From an uncultured Oscillibacter sp. (GTDB taxonomy: Bacteria > Bacillota > Clostridia > Oscillospirales > Oscillospiraceae): a DNA stretch of 37,191 nt. The stretch covers positions 1 to 37,191 of the forward strand of contig CAMBKF010000019.1 in NCBI GenBank assembly GCA_945868085.1. Reading direction: 5' to 3'. Below the pieces are notes generated by a model. It had not been told where the DNA came from. It saw nothing but the letters and a program-made list of their open reading frames with translations, and ran no database searches. A program made the translations under genes and the position numbers. The first letter of the stretch is position 1. Each line of letters opens with the position of its first letter. Shown piece after piece: positions 31,084-37,191 of the stretch.

Positions 31084-34000
31084 ATGAAGAAAAAGATTTT
31101 ATCCCTGCTGCTGGCATTGGTGATGGCCCTGTCCCTGGTGCCCACCTCCGTGCTGGCAGCGCCCGATGACCTGGGCCAGGTCCGTGTCATCGTGGAAAAC
31201 ACTACCTTCACAAAACCTGTGGATGGTAAAGCTCCTGCCTGGACCGGCACGCTGGTGGATACCTGGGTGAAGCTCACCGAGGATTCTACCATGATGAGCT
31301 GTGTCACCGAGGCCCTGAAAGCCGGCAATCACAAGGTGACCGGCGCTGAAAGCGGCTACATCGGCGAGATCGATGGCCTGGGTGAGTTTGACGGCGGCTC
31401 ACAATCCGGCTGGATGGGCACCCTCAACGACTGGTTTGCCAACGAGGGCTTCGCCGCTTTTACCGTGGCGAACGGCAAGCTGGAGAGCGGCGACGAGATC
31501 CGCGTCATGTACAGCTGCGCCTACGGCAATGACCTGGGCGGCAGCTGGGGCAACAATGACACCACCGTCAAGGCCCTGACCTTCAGTGCCGGCGAGCTGT
31601 CTCCCGCCTTCCATAAGGACACCCACAGCTACACGCTGAAGCTGGCCGCCGATGTCAGCAGCGTGGTGGTGACGCCCACTGCCAGCAACAAGAACTTCCA
31701 GGTCCGCACCAGCGTGGACGGCACGGAGTATAAGCGCACGGCGGAGATTCCCGTGGCGGACGGCACCGTCATCACCGTGAAGTGCGGCGATCCCTCCTGG
31801 CCCAGCATGAACGGCAAACCCGAAAAGGCGGAGGAGTATACCATCACTGTGGAGCAGGCGGCTCCCGCCGCCGTGAAGGTGACGCTCCGCTCCCAGATGG
31901 CGGGCGGCTATCTCCACGCGCCCCAGGAGGTGGAGGTCACTGCCCTTGACGCCGAGAAATACGGCTTTACCGATGCGGTGGAGGGCGTTTCCGCTCTGGA
32001 CGCACTGGTCAAGGCCCACGAGCTGGCCTTTGGCAAGGACTTTACCAAGGACACCGTCGGGGAATACCTGGCTGTGGGCAGCAGCGGCTGGATCTCCAAG
32101 ATCTTCGGCATTCCCACCTACGCCTGCGGCTTCTATGTGAACCAGGGCTATCCCAATGACGGTACTCCCTCCTCCTATGGCGGCTACAACGGCACCATGG
32201 TCACCCAGACCGCTCTGCTCAGCGGCGACGTGGTGGACTTCTATATCATGAGCGACGACGCATATTACTCCGACTATTACACCTGGGTGGACGCTCCTGC
32301 CGAGATGTATGTGGGCCAGACGGTCACCGCTACCGTTACCGGTTTCTATGCCATGAGCGGCTACCTGTATAAGGATCCCGCTTCCCTCAAGGCCGCGGCC
32401 AAGCCCCTGGAGGGGGCAAAGCTGGGCTGGATGGATCCCGAGACCGGCAATGTCACCGCCATTGAAGGCGCTGTTACCGATGAAAACGGCCAGGCCACCT
32501 TCACCGTGGCCGATGGCTTCACCGGCTATCTCACCGCCGTGAGCAACGAGGACGAGGAGGTTTACGTCCTGCTCAACCCCACCGCCAAGGTCAAGGAGAT
32601 CCCCGTGGTCACCGTGGACCTGACGGGCCTGCACAGCGCCCAGCTGGCATCCCTGAAGCTGTATAGCTATGCCGGCGGCGTCAAGGGTGACGTGGACCTG
32701 CTGGCCGGCAAGTCCACCGTGGCCGATGGCTACAAACTGAAGTATGCCGATGTGAAGCTGCCTGTCGGCAACTACTGGGTTCAGGGCTACAATGAAGCCG
32801 GCCAGTATAACGGCGGCATCGTTGTCACCGTGGCGGAGGACACCACTGCCATCACCTTCCAGCGGGTCTATGCGATCTATGCCACCAACAACGGCTGGAT
32901 CGAGAACACCGACTACACCATCGACTACCAGGTGGTCAGCGCCGACGGCATGAACCGCAAGGCCGAGCCAGGCACCTCCACTAACTTGGGCACCGCCCGC
33001 ACCTCCGGCATTTTTGTTGAGGGCGACACGCTGAAAGCAACCTTGACTCCTGTGGGGGATAAGGCGGCGGACTATAATCCCATCACCGTCAAAAAATCCC
33101 GCAGCGAAACGACGGATAAAGGTGCGCTGGACCTCACTGCCAAGATCCCCGTGGCCGTGCCCGTCACCGTCACCGCCCCCGCCGGGTCCACTGTCAGCAT
33201 GGGCGAGTTCGGCAACTACTATGTCTATGACTTCGCCACTCCTCTGTCTACCAAGACCGAGGGCGACACCATGACCGTCACCTTCCTCCTGTCGGAGACC
33301 AGCAAGAACCACTTCCTCCGTGTGCAGCACCCGGACGGCGTGACCTACTGGACCTTTGGCAAGTACAAGGCAGGTGCTACCTTCAATGTGACCAAGGACG
33401 ACCTGCACATCGGAGACGAGTCCTTCACCAAGGACACGGTGAACCGCTTCAATAAGAATGTTTATGACCTGGGTAATATATACCTAAATATCAATGAGAA
33501 GGGCTATCTGAACCTGGAGCAGGGGCAGACCCGGGAGCTGGACGTGTTCCGCTGCTGGCAGGCCATTGAAGGCTTCATGAATGCCCAGATCGCCCTGCCG
33601 GATGTGCATTACACCGTGGTGGACCTGAACGGTCAGTCCAGCGATGTGGTGACCATCACCCCCGACGAGAACAACAGCTCCCTGGCGTATATGAAGGCCA
33701 ATAAGGCCGGCACGGCCATCGTCCTGGTGACCTATGACGCCATGACCCATATGCAGGGCCAGACCAGCAACAAGGAAAACCATGGCTTCTCCGCCATCTG
33801 GCCGGAGTGCACCGGCGTGTTCGTGGTGTCCGTGGGGGCGGATGGCTCCTCCATTGCCACCAACATGACCATGGACCGGATGGATGCCACCATAAGCAGC
33901 GATGCACAGAAGGCATTGGATGCCGAGCACGACATCCTGTTCTACCTGGGCGATGCCGGCGCAGCCTACAGCTTTAAGCCCGAGGAAGGCTGCACCGTCA

Positions 34001-36765
34001 CCGTGGCCCGCTCCACCGTCACCGACAAGATGAGCTTTAGCGGCTTCACCGCTGACGGCGTTACCGTGGCCGCCGACGGCACCGTGACGGTTACCGGCCT
34101 CACTACCGGCCGGCACATCCTCTGCGTGGAGAAGGACGGCGTTAAGACCTACCAGGTGGTCACCGCCCGGGGCGTCAGCTATGACTTCCTGGATGCCGAC
34201 GGCAAGGTCCTCCCCGCAGGCACCGAGTTCAAGGCCGGGGACAAGGTGACCGTTCAGTTCCATGGCCTCATTAGCCCCAAGGAGAAGATTTCCGGCGCCT
34301 ATAACTTTAACTTCACCCTGTACTACAAGGGTGCTGACGGCAAATATTATAAGTCCAATCCCGGCGGCTGGGGTGGTGTGTATGACTTCAGCGGCAATCC
34401 TGTCCGCCAGAAGCTTGAGATTACCATCCCCGAGGATTGGGATGGTCTGAGCTTCGACCTGACCGGCGCCATCAATGTGGGCGGCTTTGCAAAAGTCCCC
34501 ACTCACCGCATCCTATCCTATGGTGACGGTATCGACAATCCGTATGGCACAAGTGCTGCTGCTATAGTTTCCCAGCTGCCCGCCCTGTCCCTGAAGCTGG
34601 AGGGCTGGCATGTAAACGACGTTATAGAGAAGATCGACGCCATCGGCGAGGTGACCCTGGAGTCCGAGAGCGCCATCGACGCCGCCCGGGCTGCCTATGA
34701 GGCACTGACGGAGGCTCAGCAGGCCGAGGTCAAGAGCTATGACAAGCTCACCGCCGCCGAGGCTCGCCTGGCCGATCTGAAGGCTGCCAAGGCCGTGGAC
34801 GATATGATCGACGCCATTGGCGAGGTGACCCTGGAGTCCGAGGAGGCCATCGCCGCTGCCCGGGCTGCCTATGAGGCACTGACGGAGGCCCAGCAGGCCG
34901 AGGTCAAGAGCTATGACAAGCTCACCGCCGCCGAGGTTCGCCTGGCGGATCTGAAGGCTGCCAAGGCCGTGGACGATCAGATCGACGCCATCGGCGAGGT
35001 GACCCTGGAGTCCGAGAGCGCCATCGACGCCGCCCGGGCTGCCTATGAGGCACTGACGGAGGCTCAGCAGGCCGAGGTCAAGAGCTATGACAAGCTCACC
35101 GCCGCCGAGGCTCGCCTGGCCGATCTGAAGGCTGCCAAGGCCGTGGACGATATGATCGACGCCATCGGAGAGGTGACCCTGGAGTCTGAGGGCGCCATCG
35201 ATGCTGCCCGGAATGCCTATGACGCTCTGACGGAGGCTCAGCAGGCTGAGGTCAGGAACTATGACAAGCTCACCGCCGCCGAGGCTCGCCTGGCGGTCCT
35301 GAAGCCCGCCAAGCCTGTGGAGAAGCTCATCGACGCCATCGGTGAGGTGACCCTGGGATCCGAGAGCGCCATTGCCGCTGCCCGGAATGCCTATGACGCC
35401 TTGACGGAGGCCCAGCAGGCCGAGGTCAAGAACTATGGCAAGCTTACTGCCGCTGAAGCGGAATACGCCCGGCTGCTGGCCGAGCAGAGCAAGCGCCTGC
35501 AGGAGATCTACGAGACCACCGGCGACTACATCTCCGGCCTGGGCACGCCCGGTGTGGGCTCCGTGGGCGGCGAGTGGATGACCATTGGCCTGTCCCGCTC
35601 CGGCCGCACCGTACCCGCCGGGTACTATGACGCCGTGGTGGAGTATGTGAAGGCCAAGGCCGACGCCAACGAGCGTCTGCACCGGGCCAAGGTCACCGAC
35701 AACGCCCGCATCATCCTGGCCCTGACGGCCATCGGCAAAGACGTGACCAATGTGGGCGGCCATGACCTGCTCAAGGGCCTGGACAACATGGCCTACGTGC
35801 AGAAGCAGGGCATCAACGGGCCCATCTGGACCCTCATCGCCCTGGACAGCCACAATTATCTCACTATGGGCGATGTGACCCGGGAGAAGCTCATTCAGGT
35901 GATCCTGGACGCCCAGCTCACCGACGGCGGCTGGGCCCTCTCCGGCGAGACCGCCGACCCGGACATGACCGCCATGGCCATCCAGGCCCTGGCCCCCTAC
36001 TACAAGACCAATGAGACGGTCAAGGCCGCTGTGGATAAGGCCCTGGAGGCCCTGTCCGCCATGCAGCGCCCGGACGGCGGCTTCGCCAGCTGGGGCACCG
36101 TGAACAGCGAGTCCTGCGCCCAGGTCATCGTGGCCCTGACGGCTCTGGGCATTGACCCCGCCACCGACAGCCGCTTTGTGAAGAACGGCGTGACCGTTCT
36201 GGATGCTCTGACCAGCTTCTATGTCACCGGCGGCGGCTTCAAGCACATCGCGGACGGCGAGCTGGACGGCATGGCCACCGAGCAGGGCTACTACGCCCTG
36301 GCGGCCTACTACCGCTTCGTAAACGGCCAGACCGCTCTGTATGACATGAGCGATGTGACCATCCAGACCGACAGCCACACCCATGCCTTTGGCGCCTGGA
36401 CTGTGACCACTCCCGCCACCTGCACTACGGACGGCGTGGAGACCCGTTCCTGCGCCTGCGGCGAGACGGAGACCCGGGCCATCCCGGCCACCGGCCATGT
36501 GGATGCCGACCATGACGGCAAGTGTGACGTCTGCCAGGCAGTCATCACCCCTGTGGATCCGGATAATCCCGATAAGCCTACGCCGGATAATCCTGACAAG
36601 CCTACGCCGGATAACCCTGATGATCCCGGTAAGACCGATCCGACCGAGCCCGGCACCGATAAGCCCGCCACCGGCGACAGCGGCGTGCTGGTGTGGGTCA
36701 TCGCTCTGCCCACCGCAGCTTTGGCTGCAGCCTTCGTGCTCAAGCGCAAGGAACGGGAGGCGTAA
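31084..36765 (+). CDS. Riboswitch-controlled, exported transcobalamin-like surface protein (DUF4430 domains + alpha/alpha toroid, sortase-type anchor)
   Basis: A 1893-residue secreted protein. A signal peptide (residues 1-25, KKK then a hydrophobic core, cleavage after SVLA) is followed by a DUF4430/transcobalamin-C-like domain (about 30-155; [20 protein letters not shown]), a cadherin-like beta domain (about 160-262) and a second DUF4430-like domain (about 263-410; [19 protein letters not shown]). A long set of beta domains runs to about 1170. Five 58-residue helical repeats follow (1184 to about 1473), then an alpha/alpha-toroid with prenyltransferase-type repeats (about 1478-1755; [26 protein letters not shown]). 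A Cys-containing [14 protein letters not shown] module, a Pro/Asp wall-spanner and a C-terminal KPATGD, hydrophobic helix and KRKEREA tail complete it. Toroid plus DUF4430 is the make-up of intrinsic factor and transcobalamin. With the riboswitch and cob neighbours, corrinoid binding at the cell surface is strongly suggested but not proven. Confidence 0.85.
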   Translation: MKKKILSLLLALVMALSLVPTSVLAAPDDLGQVRVIVENTTFTKPVDGKAPAWTGTLVDTWVKLTEDSTMMSCVTEALKAGNHKVTGAESGYIGEIDGLGEFDGGSQSGWMGTLNDWFANEGFAAFTVANGKLESGDEIRVMYSCAYGNDLGGSWGNNDTTVKALTFSAGELSPAFHKDTHSYTLKLAADVSSVVVTPTASNKNFQVRTSVDGTEYKRTAEIPVADGTVITVKCGDPSWPSMNGKPEKAEEYTITVEQAAPAAVKVTLRSQMAGGYLHAPQEVEVTALDAEKYGFTDAVEGVSALDALVKAHELAFGKDFTKDTVGEYLAVGSSGWISKIFGIPTYACGFYVNQGYPNDGTPSSYGGYNGTMVTQTALLSGDVVDFYIMSDDAYYSDYYTWVDAPAEMYVGQTVTATVTGFYAMSGYLYKDPASLKAAAKPLEGAKLGWMDPETGNVTAIEGAVTDENGQATFTVADGFTGYLTAVSNEDEEVYVLLNPTAKVKEIPVVTVDLTGLHSAQLASLKLYSYAGGVKGDVDLLAGKSTVADGYKLKYADVKLPVGNYWVQGYNEAGQYNGGIVVTVAEDTTAITFQRVYAIYATNNGWIENTDYTIDYQVVSADGMNRKAEPGTSTNLGTARTSGIFVEGDTLKATLTPVGDKAADYNPITVKKSRSETTDKGALDLTAKIPVAVPVTVTAPAGSTVSMGEFGNYYVYDFATPLSTKTEGDTMTVTFLLSETSKNHFLRVQHPDGVTYWTFGKYKAGATFNVTKDDLHIGDESFTKDTVNRFNKNVYDLGNIYLNINEKGYLNLEQGQTRELDVFRCWQAIEGFMNAQIALPDVHYTVVDLNGQSSDVVTITPDENNSSLAYMKANKAGTAIVLVTYDAMTHMQGQTSNKENHGFSAIWPECTGVFVVSVGADGSSIATNMTMDRMDATISSDAQKALDAEHDILFYLGDAGAAYSFKPEEGCTVTVARSTVTDKMSFSGFTADGVTVAADGTVTVTGLTTGRHILCVEKDGVKTYQVVTARGVSYDFLDADGKVLPAGTEFKAGDKVTVQFHGLISPKEKISGAYNFNFTLYYKGADGKYYKSNPGGWGGVYDFSGNPVRQKLEITIPEDWDGLSFDLTGAINVGGFAKVPTHRILSYGDGIDNPYGTSAAAIVSQLPALSLKLEGWHVNDVIEKIDAIGEVTLESESAIDAARAAYEALTEAQQAEVKSYDKLTAAEARLADLKAAKAVDDMIDAIGEVTLESEEAIAAARAAYEALTEAQQAEVKSYDKLTAAEVRLADLKAAKAVDDQIDAIGEVTLESESAIDAARAAYEALTEAQQAEVKSYDKLTAAEARLADLKAAKAVDDMIDAIGEVTLESEGAIDAARNAYDALTEAQQAEVRNYDKLTAAEARLAVLKPAKPVEKLIDAIGEVTLGSESAIAAARNAYDALTEAQQAEVKNYGKLTAAEAEYARLLAEQSKRLQEIYETTGDYISGLGTPGVGSVGGEWMTIGLSRSGRTVPAGYYDAVVEYVKAKADANERLHRAKVTDNARIILALTAIGKDVTNVGGHDLLKGLDNMAYVQKQGINGPIWTLIALDSHNYLTMGDVTREKLIQVILDAQLTDGGWALSGETADPDMTAMAIQALAPYYKTNETVKAAVDKALEALSAMQRPDGGFASWGTVNSESCAQVIVALTALGIDPATDSRFVKNGVTVLDALTSFYVTGGGFKHIADGELDGMATEQGYYALAAYYRFVNGQTALYDMSDVTIQTDSHTHAFGAWTVTTPATCTTDGVETRSCACGETETRAIPATGHVDADHDGKCDVCQAVITPVDPDNPDKPTPDNPDKPTPDNPDDPGKTDPTEPGTDKPATGDSGVLVWVIALPTAALAAAFVLKRKEREA
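34633..35502 (+). repeat. Five tandem 174-bp repeats encoding 58-residue helical units
   Basis: Units begin at 34633, 34807, 34981, 35155 and 35329, exactly 174 bp apart, each starting IDAIGEVTL and containing [10 protein letters not shown] and [12 protein letters not shown]. Units 1-3 are almost identical at the DNA level; unit 4 and especially unit 5 have drifted. They probably form a coiled or three-helix spacer between the beta-rich N-terminal part and the toroid domain. Copy number is likely to vary between strains. Confidence 0.95.
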
Positions 36766-36810
36766 GCTCTCTGTATAAAGAGCCTGGAAACGCCCGCTGA
36801 AAAACATAAA

Positions 36811-36851
36811 AAAACCTCCGACCCTTCGGGAAACCAAGGGCCGGAGGTTTT
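36811..36851. terminator. Terminator after the surface-protein gene (bidirectional in form)
   Basis: AAAACCTCCG (36811-36820) pairs with CGGAGGTTTT (36842-36851), with an inner CCCTT/AAGGG. T-runs occur on both strands, so it can stop transcription from either side. Confidence 0.85.
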
Positions 36852-37045
36852 ACCGATGTAAGGGTGCTTTTGGGAAGGAGGCGATATTGCCTGAATAGAA
36901 AGAGACGGTAGGATATGGATAATAAAAATGAGCAGCAGATTGGCGCACCGGCTCTGAGCGGCCCGGCTTCCATGTCATGCTGGAGCGCGTAAAAACCGGC
37001 AAGGCCAACATGGTATGCATCGAAAAAAGAAATAAGAATACTGAA
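36852..37045. other. Short gene-free stretch between two terminators
   Basis: Nothing recognisable. A 25-codon frame (36915-36992) has a poorly spaced ribosome site and no family resemblance; it is not called as a gene. Confidence 0.5.
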
Positions 37046-37081
37046 AAGAGCGCTTTGGAGTTTGCACTCCAAAGCGCTCTT
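37046..37081 (-). terminator. Rho-independent terminator of the spore-protein gene
   Basis: A perfect 16-bp stem AAGAGCGCTTTGGAGT / ACTCCAAAGCGCTCTT with a 4-nt loop. On the minus strand it is followed by TTC after the stem's own TT, 25 nt beyond the stop of the gene at the right edge. Confidence 0.9.
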
Positions 37082-37105
37082 ATGCGTTCTTACGGGAAGA
37101 TCAGG

Positions 37106-37191
37106 TTACAGGTTCTTCTCGTAGGACTCGATCATCTTCTTGACCATCTGGCCGCCCACGCTGCCGGCCTCACGAGAGGTCAGGTCGCCGT
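37106..37191 (-). CDS. Alpha/beta-type small acid-soluble spore protein (C-terminal 27 residues only)
   Basis: Only the last 27 residues and the stop (TAA, 37106-37108) lie in the window. They read GDLTSREAGSVGGQMVKKMI and then ESYEKNL, matching the highly conserved second motif of alpha/beta SASPs (TSREAGSVGGxMVKKMI). These proteins coat DNA in dormant spores and protect it from damage; the gene is normally expressed in the forespore. The start and promoter lie beyond the right edge. Its presence argues that the host forms endospores. A strong terminator lies directly downstream, so it is probably monocistronic or last in its transcript. Confidence 0.93.
   Translation of the reverse strand, partial: GDLTSREAGSVGGQMVKKMIESYEKNL

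Noticed and set aside
34633-35502. Regularly spaced direct repeats, possible CRISPR
   Set aside because: The whole 174-bp period is repeated and translated in frame; there are no unique spacers and no cas genes.
34513-36837. A 774-codon open frame on the minus strand
   Set aside because: Shadow of the surface-protein gene, including a mirror of the 174-bp repeats; no start signal.
36915-36992. A 25-codon small ORF with a cysteine near its end
   Set aside because: The nearest AGG is only 3 nt from the ATG and there is no resemblance to a known leader peptide or RiPP precursor; no modification genes nearby.

Overview
The window looks like chromosome from a GC-rich, spore-forming, anaerobic gut-type clostridium, most likely in the Oscillospiraceae. 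This rests on dense Firmicutes-style operons with strong AGGAGG ribosome sites, the end of an alpha/beta small acid-soluble spore protein gene at the right edge, the anaerobic purine-catabolism genes ygfK and ssnA at the left edge, a riboswitch-controlled corrinoid locus, and short dispersed palindromes next to a REP-associated transposase. The assignment comes from gene content only; no 16S or other marker is present.

Left part, minus strand (1-5368): a truncated ygfK, a RAYT-type Y1 transposase packed between ygfK and ssnA, ssnA with a roughly 190-nt structured leader, upp with its own terminator, a repeat-filled gap, and the tRNA t6A genes tsaB and tsaE. A divergent promoter region (about 5369-5830) follows.

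Centre, plus strand (5831-19207): a RodA/FtsW-type SEDS glycosyltransferase with its own terminator. Then comes one long, tightly packed operon: ddl, murF, an ABC-F ATPase, a flavodoxin, prfA, a LUD-domain protein, a Sua5-CoaE fusion and an M18 aminopeptidase. A DegV lipid-binding protein and glyA complete this part. It mixes peptidoglycan precursor synthesis with translation and cofactor housekeeping.

Accessory block A (19242-27086): one promoter and one terminator bracket four genes. The first encodes a 1589-residue protein joining an HD-type hydrolase region, a long helical region, a NadD-like nucleotidyltransferase, a probable GNAT-like region and a phosphoribosyltransferase-like region. 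The others encode a lactate/malate-dehydrogenase-like protein, an iron-sulfur-flavoprotein-like reductase and an AzoR-like flavoprotein. I cannot match this set to a described pathway, and I regard it as a candidate undescribed nucleotide or cofactor system.

Accessory block B (27122-36851) is a corrinoid locus. A five-gene operon holds a TIM-barrel protein, cobT, cobU, cobS and a short second CobU-like protein, which together would build and attach the lower nucleotide loop of cobalamin. Next comes a cobalamin riboswitch with an intrinsic terminator. It precedes a 1893-residue exported, probably sortase-anchored protein with two transcobalamin-C-terminal-like (DUF4430) domains and an alpha/alpha-toroid domain. 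The arrangement suggests a bacterial surface counterpart of intrinsic factor or transcobalamin, made when corrinoid is scarce and sited beside the genes that remodel the scavenged corrinoid.
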